A stretch of 22,595 nucleotides of DNA, taken from NCBI GenBank assembly GCA_964356495.1, contig CAYHHR010000013.1, positions 1 through 22,595 of the forward strand, in the 5' to 3' direction. This stretch comes from JAKANM01 sp964356495 (GTDB taxonomy: Bacteria; Patescibacteriota; Patescibacteriia; Magasanikbacterales; GWA2-37-8). The translations under genes were made by a program, and so were the position numbers. Position 1 is the first letter of the stretch. Every line of letters begins with the position of its first letter. Shown here one piece after another: positions 1 through 6,590 of the stretch. The notes under the pieces were generated by a model, which was not told the origin of the DNA, did no database searches, and saw only the letters and a program-made list of their open reading frames with translations.

Positions 1-5
1 ATGAC

Positions 6-47
6 ATCACGCTAAGCGTGATAATTGGGACGCTCAGCGTCCCAATT
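6..47. repeat. two adjacent short palindromes upstream of scpB
   Basis: Two hairpin-forming palindromes lie back to back. ATCACGC/GCGTGAT (6-12 and 16-22) has a TAA loop. AATTGGGACGC/GCGTCCCAATT (23-33 and 37-47) has a TCA loop. Their inner cores are nearly the same (CGCTAAGCG and CGCTCAGCG). No T-tract follows, so a palindromic repeat element is more likely than a terminator. The TAA at 13-15 or the TGA at 2-4 could be the stop of an upstream gene, plausibly scpA, but this cannot be told from the window. Confidence 0.7.
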
Positions 48-61
48 AGAAAAATTTAATT

Positions 62-604
62 ATGTCAAAATTAATTTCTCAAATCGAATCGATCCTTTTC
101 GTGGCTTCGAAGCCTGTATCAATAAAAAAGATCGCCAAAATTTTGAATGTTGATGTGTCGGAAGTTGATGCGAGTTTGGAACAGTTAAAGCAAAAATATG
201 ATTCCGTAGTTTCGGGCGTGGTTTTATTTCGGAATAACGACGAATATCAATTGGTAGCGCACCCGGACAACCGTTCGATCGCGGAGCATTTTGTAAAAGC
301 GGAAATCAGTGGCGAGCTGACCCGACCTCAGCTTGAGACTCTGACAGTGGTTTCTTATTGCGGTCCGATCACCAAGCCGGAGCTCGACCAGATTCGTGGT
401 GTAAATTGCAGTTTAATTTTACGTAATTTACTGATTCGCGGACTGATTAAGGAGCAAGACGCCGCCACTACGCTTTTGCCGTCGTATGAAGTAACAATGG
501 AATATCTCCAGCATCTTGGGATTTCGGATTTGAAGGAATTGCCGGATTATGAAACTTTGCACAATCACGAATTTATCACTAAAACATTAGATGGTCAGGC
601 ATGA
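62..604 (+). CDS. scpB: segregation and condensation protein ScpB
   Basis: ScpB is the small non-SMC subunit of the bacterial condensin complex. With ScpA it bridges the heads of the SMC dimer and supports chromosome compaction and segregation in the cytoplasm. The 180-residue protein shows the family's two winged-helix domains. The N-terminal one (about 1-80) begins with SQIESILFVASKPVS. The second carries the hallmark segment TRPQLETLTVVSYCGPIT (88-105), followed by IRGVN (111-115) and LRNLLIRGLIKE. Length is typical (about 170-200 aa). The ATG at 62 has no Shine-Dalgarno, only AT-rich sequence, like most genes in this window. In most bacteria scpB follows scpA, which would lie just outside the left edge. 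Identification is firm; the partner's position is inferred. Confidence 0.93.
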   Translation: MSKLISQIESILFVASKPVSIKKIAKILNVDVSEVDASLEQLKQKYDSVVSGVVLFRNNDEYQLVAHPDNRSIAEHFVKAEISGELTRPQLETLTVVSYCGPITKPELDQIRGVNCSLILRNLLIRGLIKEQDAATTLLPSYEVTMEYLQHLGISDLKELPDYETLHNHEFITKTLDGQA

Positions 605-606
605 TT

Positions 607-691
607 GTCATCTTGAGCGAAGCGAAAGATCTCTGGCTCACCAACGGTTCGCAAATTGTGACAGAGATTCTTCGCTTTGCTCAGAATGACA
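607..691. repeat. 85-bp imperfect inverted repeat (mobile palindrome type)
   Basis: The left arm (607-635) and right arm (663-691) are reverse complements over about 28 bases with five mismatches, all transitions. The arms run inward from TGTCAT and contain TGAGCGAAGCGAA or TGAGCAAAGCGAA, enclosing a spacer of about 28 bases. It fills most of the gap between scpB and the carboxypeptidase gene. I recognise this arm sequence as a dispersed repeat of environmental genomes, including Patescibacteria; that is recall, not a search. A folded RNA from here would form a long hairpin and could also terminate or stabilise scpB mRNA. Confidence 0.75.
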
Positions 692-725
692 GTGTAGTAT
701 TTTGGATCGGTATTAATCCTAGTTT

Positions 726-1748
726 ATGTCTCAGAAAGTAATTGATTTTTTTTCTTCAATTGGAATGATGGTGTTCGGCGTCGGACTGTTATTTTTTTGT
801 TCGATTACATTGACGGCAAAACCGGTACAAAATTTTGTATCTCGACTGCCGTCTCCGACAATTCGTCCCTTCGCAGAGGGGGAGCACCAAGCATTGGCCT
901 TGCCGGTCAGTCGTCCGCTTTTGCCGATGCTACGCGAAAAAAATCTGATTTATTCCGCCACCATGACCGCGAAGACCGCGATGATTGTGGACGATCAGAC
1001 TAACACGGTTTTGTTCAAAAGAAATACTGATGAGGTCCGATCGCTGGCCAGTATGAGTAAATTGATGAGCGCTCTGGTGCTAAATGAACTCATCACCGAC
1101 TGGGCAACCACGACTGTAATTCTTGACGAGGATGTTGATCCTTTTAGTCATCATATTTTCGTCGGTGAACGGTATGTTTTGGGGGATCTTTGGAAGGTCG
1201 CTCTGATCGGATCATCAAACAGCGCGATTCAAGCATTGGTTCGCACCACGGGTCTGACCGAAAAAGAATTCGCCGTGAAGATGAATGAAAAAGCAATGAT
1301 GCTAGGTTTAAATTCGCTTCGGTTTGTCGAGCCGACCGGCCTCGATAGCCGCAACATGGGAAAGGCGGTTGATATTCTTCGTTTGTTCAAAACGGCGCTT
1401 CAGGTGGATCGGATTACAGCCGCGCTTCGGCTTCCCGAATATTATGCCAGTCCTATCAACGGTAAAAAACATCAAGTTTGGAGTACTGACTGGCTTCTGA
1501 CCAATTGGATACCGAACAATTTTAATAAGGACATTTTGGTCGGCAAAACCGGCTTTATAGATGAATCCGGGTATAACTTTGTCGTCAGAGTGCCGGGAGA
1601 AAAATCTCATACCATTCGGGTCATCATCCTTGGCGCTTCAAGTAACGAAGCGCGTTTTACGGAGGCTAGAGACTTGGCTGAATGGACGTTCGCCAATTTT
1701 GTTTGGCCGGAAGACGCGGACTATCGCAGACTCGCGGCAGGAAGATAA
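726..1748 (+). CDS. membrane-anchored D-alanyl-D-alanine carboxypeptidase (PBP5/DacF type, S11 family)
   Basis: This is a serine-type D-Ala-D-Ala carboxypeptidase that trims the terminal D-alanine from peptidoglycan stem peptides on the outer face of the membrane. All three penicillin-binding active-site motifs are present in the right order. SMSK (109-112) holds the nucleophilic serine. SSN (163-165) is the SxN motif. KTG (264-266) sits in LVGKTGFIDES. An N-terminal hydrophobic stretch (about 9-31) is an uncleaved anchor or signal segment, and residues 32-75 form a Pro-rich linker. The 340 residues include the catalytic domain but no long C-terminal PBP5-like domain. The ATG at 726 lacks a Shine-Dalgarno. 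A weak TATTAA at 711-716 would give an almost leaderless mRNA. The upstream palindrome separates it from scpB. The exact dacA/dacF subfamily cannot be set by eye. Confidence 0.9.
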   Translation: MSQKVIDFFSSIGMMVFGVGLLFFCSITLTAKPVQNFVSRLPSPTIRPFAEGEHQALALPVSRPLLPMLREKNLIYSATMTAKTAMIVDDQTNTVLFKRNTDEVRSLASMSKLMSALVLNELITDWATTTVILDEDVDPFSHHIFVGERYVLGDLWKVALIGSSNSAIQALVRTTGLTEKEFAVKMNEKAMMLGLNSLRFVEPTGLDSRNMGKAVDILRLFKTALQVDRITAALRLPEYYASPINGKKHQVWSTDWLLTNWIPNNFNKDILVGKTGFIDESGYNFVVRVPGEKSHTIRVIILGASSNEARFTEARDLAEWTFANFVWPEDADYRRLAAGR

Positions 1749-1760
1749 ATATGATATAAA

Positions 1761-1893
1761 GTGAAAAATATCCAAAACGCGGAGAATCAAATTGCCCTAT
1801 TTAAAGGCAAAGCAATCAGAAAAACGCTTCATCTAAAAGAGTGGTGGTTTTCCATCGCCCAAAGCCGAGCCTTTAAAACGCTGGCTCGCAAAA
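1761..1893 (+). pseudogene. remnant of a BRO-N domain gene (internal deletion plus frameshift)
   Basis: The reading frame from the GTG at 1761 begins with a typical BRO family N-terminus: ENQIALFKGKAIRKTLH and then EWWF (ending about 1850). Directly after this, in the next frame (1852-1893), the DNA reads PSPKAEPLKRWLAK. That matches the later conserved segment of the same BRO-N family (PSPKAEPFKRWLA type). The middle of the domain is therefore missing, and the two ends are joined out of frame. BRO-N proteins are DNA-binding proteins of phages and mobile elements. In frame, the fragment runs on into the DUF559 gene, giving an artificial 196-residue fusion. Family recognition is from memory of conserved motifs; the frame break is seen directly. 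Confidence 0.75.
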
Positions 1894-1918
1894 ATAATTA
1901 TGGGGTTTCAATCGTTAT

Positions 1919-1939
1919 CCCTCTCTTTCCAAGAGAGGG
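1919..1939. repeat. palindrome at the left border of the DUF559 gene
   Basis: CCCTCTCTT (1919-1927) and AAGAGAGGG (1931-1939) form a perfect 9-bp stem with a TCC loop. It is followed by a purine-rich run (GCGAGGGAGAG) that leads straight into the ATG at 1950 and could serve as its ribosome-binding site. A related C-rich/G-rich palindrome lies at the gene's other end (2341-2361). Confidence 0.7.
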
Positions 1940-1949
1940 CGAGGGAGAG

Positions 1950-2351
1950 ATGCCGAGGTTTATGACCAAAATTTACAACCGAAAAAAATTGCAAGAATTT
2001 AGGTCTGAGCTTAGAAACAGGATGACGAAAAGCGAGGTCGTGTTTTGGAAGTTTGTTCAGAATGATCAGTTCGGCTACAGATTTCGTCGACAATACGGAA
2101 TTGGAAATTATATTATTGATTTTTATTGTCCAAAATTAAAACTGGCCATAGAAATTGATGGGATAACTCATGCGGATGAAAAAGTTTTGGAAAAGGATTT
2201 GATGAAAGAGGGATTTTTAAAGTCAATTGGAATAAGTTTGAGAAGGTACAGCAGCGATCAAATATTGAATGATTTAAATAATGTATTGATGGATTTGGGG
2301 GTGATGTGCGGAAAATACGAGGCCTCGGCAACTCCCCCTACCCCCTCTTAG
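1950..2351 (+). CDS. DUF559 / Vsr-like endonuclease domain protein
   Basis: A 133-residue protein of the DUF559 family (COG2852), related to the very-short-patch-repair endonuclease fold. The family signature is complete: ELRNRMTKSEVVFW, then FGYRFRRQYGIGNYIIDFYC, and LKLAIEIDGITHADE with candidate catalytic acidic residues (D in IIDFYC, E and D in IEIDG). I choose the ATG at 1950 (or 1962) over the GTG at 1761, because the earlier codons belong to a broken BRO-N gene and GGGAGAG lies just before 1950. The last residues (ATPPTPS) and the stop are written by the right-hand palindrome. Such proteins are often encoded as solitary genes in accessory DNA; the true substrate is unknown. Flanking palindromes on both sides suggest a small mobile cassette. 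Confidence 0.85.
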   Translation: MPRFMTKIYNRKKLQEFRSELRNRMTKSEVVFWKFVQNDQFGYRFRRQYGIGNYIIDFYCPKLKLAIEIDGITHADEKVLEKDLMKEGFLKSIGISLRRYSSDQILNDLNNVLMDLGVMCGKYEASATPPTPS

Positions 2352-2361
2352 TAAGAGGGGG
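2341..2361. repeat. palindrome at the right border of the DUF559 gene
   Basis: CCCCCTCTTA (2341-2350) and TAAGAGGGGG (2352-2361) are perfect reverse complements around a single G. The DUF559 stop codon TAG (2349-2351) lies inside the palindrome. The element resembles the 1919-1939 palindrome in composition (CCCTCT / AGAGGG) and could also act as a hairpin terminator for the gene. Confidence 0.7.
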
Positions 2362-2406
2362 ACAATGAAAATTTGGCATTTGAAATTCTGGTTAGTTATC
2401 CCCACC

Positions 2407-2436
2407 TTGCTCTTGTGTGTGTGTGTGTGGTAAAAT
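2407..2436 (+). promoter_or_regulatory. promoter with (TG)8 spacer repeat, upstream of the surface repeat protein
   Basis: An extended -10 element TGGTAAAAT (2428-2436) is preceded by eight TG dinucleotides (2414-2429). A weak -35 candidate, TTGCTC (2407-2412), lies 18 bases from the -10. The predicted start of transcription is near 2443, giving a leader of about 23 bases before the ATG at 2466. A dinucleotide tract in this spacer can change length by slippage and alter promoter strength. Confidence 0.55.
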
Positions 2437-2465
2437 TGCTTCATAAGATATTAAAATTTATCTAT

Positions 2466-3635
2466 ATGTCGTCTTTTATAAATCGAAACCGCCTGTTCTC
2501 TGTCGCCATTATTATCTTTTCGTTCTTGTTCATCACTACCATTGTATCTGCCGCCACCATAATTAGCACTAATATTACGACCGGAGGAGTATTGACCGTT
2601 TCGGGAACAGCAACGAGTAGTTTCGCCGGAGCAATCGGCATCGGTACCACCACCCCGAACAACCTCCTCCAAGTCGCCGGATTGGTCAATTTTGACAATG
2701 CTTTATTTTCAACTTCTCTCGGTTATCAAGCGGGGAACGTTAATGCTGGAAATTATAATACATTTAATGGGTATCAAGCCGGACTTAGCAACACCACCGG
2801 CACCTACAACACCGCCAATGGCACGGAAGCTCTCTACAGCAACACCACAGGTTATAATAACACCGCCAATGGTCGGCAAGCTCTCTATAACAACACCACA
2901 GGCGTCCATAACACTGCTAATGGTGAACAAGCTCTCTATAACAACACCACAGGTTATCTCAACACCGCCAATGGTAGACAAGCTCTTTACAGCAACACCA
3001 CAGGTTATTATAATACCGCCAATGGTGTGTATTCTCTCAAAAACAACACCACAGGCCTCCGCAATACTGCCAATGGTATGCAAGCTCTCTACTTCAACAC
3101 CGAAGGTAGTTATAACACCACCAATGGTTTGTCTTCTCTTCTCAATAACACCACAGGCTCCTACAATACTGCCAATGGGAATACTGCTCTCTACGGGAAC
3201 ACCACAGGTAATTCCAATATTGGAATAGGATACGAAGCAGGCCGTTATCAAGCCAATGGCACGTCAGCTCTGCAAACAGCCAGCAGTTCCATATATATCG
3301 GCAGTTTTTCCAAAGGTTTCAGCAATTCCGATATTAACAGTATTGTCATTGGAGACAGTGCGGTTGGCATTGGCGCGAATACTGTTGTTTTGGGGAATGA
3401 TTCAATATTAACAACAGCATTGCAAGGCAAAGTCGGCATCGGCACCACCACTCCCACCACCCAACTTCAAGTAACCGCCAGCGCCGCCAATACCACCTCC
3501 ACGCTCACTGTTGGAAAAGCCGGGCAAAATAAAGGCTCTTGCTTAGAATTATATGACGCCGGCGGTACCGCTGTATACGCGTATGTCGCGCCTGGCGCAA
3601 CGACGTTTACTTTGTCAGCCACATCTTGTAAATAA
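2466..3635 (+). CDS. secreted surface protein with nine 17-residue beta-roll-type repeats
   Basis: A 389-residue secreted protein. The N-terminus is a signal peptide: basic SSFINRNR, then hydrophobic LFSVAIIIFSFLFITTIVSA with an A-A junction. After an IGIGTTTPNNLLQV motif come nine near-identical 17-residue units of the form TANG-x-QALYSNTTGYYN. They resemble the NTTG/NTANG repeats of tail-fibre and YadA-head-like beta-roll proteins. A second GIGTTTPTTQLQV motif follows. The C-terminus has a single pair of cysteines (GSCLELYDAGG ... TSCK) that could form a disulfide. I use the ATG at 2466 because it starts the signal peptide and lies after the promoter; an in-frame TTG at 2373 would add an unlikely 31 residues. 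It is followed after 6 bases by another secreted protein. Likely role: a fibrous surface or attachment protein. The ligand is unknown. Confidence 0.8.
   Translation: MSSFINRNRLFSVAIIIFSFLFITTIVSAATIISTNITTGGVLTVSGTATSSFAGAIGIGTTTPNNLLQVAGLVNFDNALFSTSLGYQAGNVNAGNYNTFNGYQAGLSNTTGTYNTANGTEALYSNTTGYNNTANGRQALYNNTTGVHNTANGEQALYNNTTGYLNTANGRQALYSNTTGYYNTANGVYSLKNNTTGLRNTANGMQALYFNTEGSYNTTNGLSSLLNNTTGSYNTANGNTALYGNTTGNSNIGIGYEAGRYQANGTSALQTASSSIYIGSFSKGFSNSDINSIVIGDSAVGIGANTVVLGNDSILTTALQGKVGIGTTTPTTQLQVTASAANTTSTLTVGKAGQNKGSCLELYDAGGTAVYAYVAPGATTFTLSATSCK
2760..3218 (+). repeat. nine tandem 51-bp coding repeats
   Basis: Nine in-frame units of exactly 51 bases fill 2760-3218, with boundaries at 2760, 2811, 2862, 2913, 2964, 3015, 3066, 3117 and 3168. 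Each encodes 17 residues built on the pattern T-A-N-G-x-x-A-L-Y-x-N-T-T-G-x-x-N. Asn/Thr/Gly positions are nearly invariant and the x positions vary. The regular spacing makes the array a candidate for copy-number change by recombination. It also creates long open frames in the other registers, which are not genes. Confidence 0.92.
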
Positions 3636-3641
3636 TGTTGT

Positions 3642-4379
3642 ATGGGAAAATTCATATTAGCAACAATTCTTTTGTGTTCTTTTCCGGTAGCGGTATTTGC
3701 GGCCAATGATGTCACCCTAACCACCGATACCATTATTTCGGTTGGCGGATACACTCTGAATATTTCGGGTTCAAGCGCCGTCATAGATTCAATAGTTGTT
3801 GACGCGTCAAATTTTTCGGTGACTTTAAGTTCGGGTTCTTCCATTACCGTATCTTCGCCGACACGCAATCAACTTTCTTCAGATGTATCAAGTGATGTTT
3901 CTGCCAGTACCTGCGACAATTCAGCCTCATCCATCACTCTTTCATATTCCGGAGCTGGCACGGTTACCAATATTATTACACCATCTGCCACTATTTGCGT
4001 CACCGCCGCCACCACTGTCACCGCTTCAGGCGGCGGAGCTTTCCCTCCCGGATATATTTATTCGCCTCCCGTCGTTTTACTCGCGCCGACTTCATCGCAA
4101 ATTATTGCCACAACCACCTTAACTCCTCCCGCTCCGGTCGTCTTGGTTAATCCGGGATTTGTCTTCAAAAACTTATTGTTCGTAGGTTCAAGCAGAGATG
4201 GCGTTCGCCAGTTGCAAGCAATGTTGAAAAAACTCGGGTACTTCACTTATCCAAAAATTACCGGATACTTTGGTCCCATCACAAAACAAGCGGTAATCAA
4301 ACTTCAAAAAGCCTACAATCTCAAGCCGTACCCGGGGTGGGTCGGTCCGGCTACAAGAGCTTTACTGAATAGACTCTAA
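3642..4379 (+). CDS. secreted protein with C-terminal peptidoglycan-binding domain (PG_binding_1)
   Basis: A 245-residue exported protein. Residues 1-20 are a classical signal peptide (MGKFILATILLCSFPVAVFA, cleavage after the AFA-like site). The middle (about 21-170) is a Ser/Thr/Val-rich, low-complexity beta-type region with two cysteines (CDNS, TICVT) and a Pro-rich linker. The last 71 residues (175-245) match a PG_binding_1 domain: DGVRQLQAMLKKLGYF, then TGYFGPITKQAVIKLQKAYN and a final WVGPATRALLNRL. This domain binds cell-wall peptidoglycan, so the protein is probably held at the wall. It starts 6 bases after the repeat-protein stop, which argues for one mRNA and a joint surface function. 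No enzymatic domain is visible. Confidence 0.85.
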   Translation: MGKFILATILLCSFPVAVFAANDVTLTTDTIISVGGYTLNISGSSAVIDSIVVDASNFSVTLSSGSSITVSSPTRNQLSSDVSSDVSASTCDNSASSITLSYSGAGTVTNIITPSATICVTAATTVTASGGGAFPPGYIYSPPVVLLAPTSSQIIATTTLTPPAPVVLVNPGFVFKNLLFVGSSRDGVRQLQAMLKKLGYFTYPKITGYFGPITKQAVIKLQKAYNLKPYPGWVGPATRALLNRL

Positions 4380-4395
4380 TCAAAAAGCTCTTTTT
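4355..4395 (+). terminator. possible terminator after the surface unit
   Basis: AAGAGCTTT (4355-4363, inside the end of the coding region) pairs with AAAGCTCTT (4384-4392), followed by TTT. The 20-base loop and short T-run make it a weak terminator. It directly abuts the pgk promoter, so it may separate the two units. Confidence 0.4.
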
Positions 4396-4396
4396 G

Positions 4397-4405
4397 TGGT
4401 ATAGT
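4397..4405 (+). promoter_or_regulatory. extended -10 promoter of pgk, implying a leaderless mRNA
   Basis: TGGTATAGT (TGG at 4397-4399, TATAGT at 4400-4405) is an extended -10. Transcription should start about 7 bases further on, at about 4412, which is the first base of the pgk GTG codon. No good -35 is seen. Confidence 0.6.
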
Positions 4406-4411
4406 ACTTGT

Positions 4412-5590
4412 GTGAAAATAAAATCCATTCAACAAGTAAAAAATTTGGCTAACAAAAAGGTTTTAGTACGAGTTGATTTTAATATCCCTTTGAAAAAAGG
4501 GCGAGTTGTTAGCGACTACAAACTGGTTCGGAGTTTGCCGACGATTGAATTTCTGCTAAACGCGGGCGCGGCTGTAATATTAGTAAGCCATCTTGGCCGT
4601 CCGAAAGGCAAAGAAAAAAAGTTGAGCTTGAAGCCGGTGGCGGAACGGCTCTCAAAATTAATGCAGAAGAAAATCGCTTTTTATAATATTTCAACCCGGG
4701 CGGATTGGATAAAATTAAGGACCCATTTGTCGGTTTCGAAAGTTGGGACCCTCATCATGCTGGAGAATATTCGTTTTTTGAAAGGCGAAGAAAAAGAAGA
4801 TCCTGCTTTATCAAAAAAACTCGCTGGTCTTTGCGATCTGTTTGTTCTCGATGGATTCGGAGTCGCGCATCGGCGGGCCGCCTCGGTGACGGGAGTTGCC
4901 AGATATGTTCCGTCCTACGCGGGTTTACTCTTGTTTGAAGAGGTTAATATTTTGGGAAAGGTGATGAAAAGTCCGAAACGGCCGCTGGTGGTTTTGCTGG
5001 GCGGCGCCAAGGCAGAAACTAAAATTCCGGTTTTAAAAAAATTATTATCGGTAGCGGATCAGATTTTAATTAGCGGCGGGATTTTCAATACTTATCTCGC
5101 GGCCAAAGGAAAAAAGATCGGCAGTTCGATTGAGGCGCCGGATTTTGAAAATGAAGTGCTGAAGTATTGTCAGAATAAAAAAGTAATTTTGCCGCTTGAT
5201 GTGGTGGTCGGCGCTGAAGACGGGAAGTCAGCGCGGCCGGTTGCCGTTGAAAAGTTAAATATCAGCGGGAAGGAAGCTGTTTACGACGTCGGTCCGGAGA
5301 CCGTAAGGATGTTTGCGGGTTATATAAAAAAAGCGCGGACCTTGATTTGGAACGGCGCGATGGGAAAATTTGAACAGCCTCCGTATCAGTATGGCACATT
5401 TTCTTTAGTTCGCCTTTTCGCGGCGCGCGCTCGCGGACGGGCATTCGGGGTTTGCGGCGGCGGCGAGACAGTGGAAATTTTGGAGCGCCTGCATCTTATG
5501 CCTGAGATTGATCTTGTTTCGACCGGTGGCGGTGCAATGTTGGAGTATTTGTCGGGGGTGAAGTTGCCCGGGTTGGAAGCGCTCGGGTGA
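4412..5590 (+). CDS. pgk: phosphoglycerate kinase
   Basis: Cytoplasmic glycolytic enzyme that transfers a phosphate from 1,3-bisphosphoglycerate to ADP, giving ATP and 3-phosphoglycerate. The 392 residues carry the full set of family motifs: VRVDFNIPL near the N-terminus, SHLGRPKG, the DGFGVAHRRAASVTG segment, GGAKAETKIPVL, SGGIFNTYL, the WNGAMGKFE nucleotide-site motif, GGGETVEIL and a final STGGGAMLEYLSG then LPGLEAL. The GTG at 4412 is chosen because it gives the normal N-terminus and coincides with the expected transcription start of the TGGTATAGT promoter; the in-frame TTG at 4394 lies inside the promoter. It lies in a lower-glycolysis cluster with eno and two gpmI genes but has its own promoter. 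A heptamer-repeat spacer follows. Confidence 0.96.
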   Translation: MKIKSIQQVKNLANKKVLVRVDFNIPLKKGRVVSDYKLVRSLPTIEFLLNAGAAVILVSHLGRPKGKEKKLSLKPVAERLSKLMQKKIAFYNISTRADWIKLRTHLSVSKVGTLIMLENIRFLKGEEKEDPALSKKLAGLCDLFVLDGFGVAHRRAASVTGVARYVPSYAGLLLFEEVNILGKVMKSPKRPLVVLLGGAKAETKIPVLKKLLSVADQILISGGIFNTYLAAKGKKIGSSIEAPDFENEVLKYCQNKKVILPLDVVVGAEDGKSARPVAVEKLNISGKEAVYDVGPETVRMFAGYIKKARTLIWNGAMGKFEQPPYQYGTFSLVRLFAARARGRAFGVCGGGETVEILERLHLMPEIDLVSTGGGAMLEYLSGVKLPGLEALG

Positions 5591-5593
5591 AGT

Positions 5594-5628
5594 TATCAGT
5601 TATCAAGTATCAAGTATCAGGTAACAAG
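5594..5628. repeat. five degenerate tandem heptamers (TATCAAG type)
   Basis: After the pgk stop come five 7-base units: TATCAGT, TATCAAG, TATCAAG, TATCAGG, TAACAAG. The next 70 bases are a looser mix of TTGATAA/TAATTGAT words up to the ATG at 5704. The whole 5591-5703 gap is AT-rich with no clear terminator and no convincing promoter. It looks like slippage-derived spacer DNA. Confidence 0.75.
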
Positions 5629-5703
5629 TTTGGTAATTGATAAATTGATAATTATTTGATAATTGATATTTGTTAATTGGTAATTATTTTTAATTAATAT
5701 TGT

Positions 5704-6495
5704 ATGGCAACAAATCCAAAAAACGACGACTTTGGTAAGAAGATTCTAATGGCATTATTTGGCGTGTTGCTTGTGTATCTGACTTTCTATCTTGGAACAT
5801 TGATGCGGAATAACGTAAAAAAATATAATTCAATCGGTCTGTCCGATAAGATGGAACGTACTGTGACTGTGAATGGAACAGCAAAAGTTACCGCAAAAAA
5901 TGATATCGCCGTTACTACGGTTGGTTATACGAATATTGATCTCGACCTTGATAAGGCGCGTACAGACAACAATAAGGTGATGGACGCCGTGATGGCGGAT
6001 ATCAAAAAACTTGGTTTCGATGAAAAGGATTTGCAAAGCAACTACACGATCAATCCGGAAAATGATTATACCCAGAAGGGGTCAATTTTCAAGGGTTATC
6101 GAGTTACCAATAATGTCACCGTTAAGATTAGAGATTTAAGTAAAATTACCGCCGTGCTTGCGCTGGCTGGAAAATACGGGGCCAATCAAGTTACAGGGCT
6201 TCAATTTACTATTGATGATCCGGAAAATTTGAAAAATCTTGCCAGGGCCAAAGCGTTGCTTGATGCCAAACGAAAGGCTGAGCAGCTGGCAAATTTGCTT
6301 GGCGTGCGTCTTCTCGAGGTCGTGTCCTATGGTGACTATGAAAATCCTCAGGCATATGGCGCGAAAGAAGGATTTGGAATGGGCGGCGGTATTGCGGCGG
6401 CGGCAGATTTTGGACCAAGCGCAGTCTCGTCCGGCAGTCAGGATATTTATATGAACGTCAGTTTGACATACTCAATTTCTCAGAGAGCTTGGTAA
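5704..6495 (+). CDS. membrane-anchored SIMPL-domain (DUF541) protein
   Basis: A 263-residue protein with one N-terminal membrane segment (about 14-32, ILMALFGVLLVYLTFYLG) and an extracytoplasmic SIMPL/DUF541 domain. The domain opens with RTVTVNGTAKVTAKNDIAV, continues with the helix NNKVMDAVMADIKKLGF, then FKGYRVTNNVTVKIRDLSKI, and has the typical AKALLDAKRKAEQLANLLGV helix followed by VVSYGDYE. Family members such as YggE and BP26 are exported. Their biochemical role is unclear; oxidative stress and envelope roles have been proposed. The tail is Gly/Ala-rich (GFGMGGGIAAAADFG). The gene is single, between pgk and a strong terminator. No Shine-Dalgarno is seen at the ATG. Family assignment is solid, function unknown. 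Confidence 0.85.
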   Translation: MATNPKNDDFGKKILMALFGVLLVYLTFYLGTLMRNNVKKYNSIGLSDKMERTVTVNGTAKVTAKNDIAVTTVGYTNIDLDLDKARTDNNKVMDAVMADIKKLGFDEKDLQSNYTINPENDYTQKGSIFKGYRVTNNVTVKIRDLSKITAVLALAGKYGANQVTGLQFTIDDPENLKNLARAKALLDAKRKAEQLANLLGVRLLEVVSYGDYENPQAYGAKEGFGMGGGIAAAADFGPSAVSSGSQDIYMNVSLTYSISQRAW

Positions 6496-6510
6496 ACATT
6501 TTTTTTGCTT

Positions 6511-6537
6511 AAAAAAGGGGTTAAAAACCCCTTTTTT
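6511..6537 (+). terminator. rho-independent terminator after the SIMPL gene
   Basis: AAAAAAGGGGTT (6511-6522) pairs perfectly with AACCCCTTTTTT (6526-6537) around an AAA loop. The right arm supplies the T-run and AT-rich sequence follows. This is a textbook bidirectional terminator shape, placed 15 bases after the SIMPL stop and just before the eno promoter. Confidence 0.88.
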
Positions 6538-6551
6538 ATTATTATTTGGTG

Positions 6552-6560
6552 TGTTATACT
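6552..6560 (+). promoter_or_regulatory. extended -10 promoter of the eno-gpmI-gpmI unit
   Basis: TGTTATACT (TGT 6552-6554, TATACT 6555-6560) lies just after the terminator. The expected mRNA start is about 6567, giving a leader of about 24 bases to the eno ATG at 6591. The leader has no Shine-Dalgarno. It contains an out-of-frame ATG at 6581 whose 6-codon frame (MCLYED) overlaps the eno start. Confidence 0.6.
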
Positions 6561-6590
6561 AAGTTGGACAAAAGTTTAATATGTGCTTAT

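Noticed and set aside
1761..2351. A 196-residue fusion protein starting at the GTG 1761
   Set aside because: The first 63 codons contain the ends of a BRO-N domain joined out of frame plus palindrome sequence; the DUF559 protein proper begins at 1950.
2709..3251. 180-codon open frame on the minus strand opposite the surface repeats, and a 178-codon one in another plus frame
   Set aside because: They arise from the 51-bp periodicity, which keeps all frames free of stops. The products are unnatural Thr/Pro or Gly/Val repeats without start signals.
5594..5703. CRISPR-like array in the repeat-rich gap after pgk
   Set aside because: The units are 7 bases long, contiguous and degenerate with no spacers, so this is simple tandem repetition.
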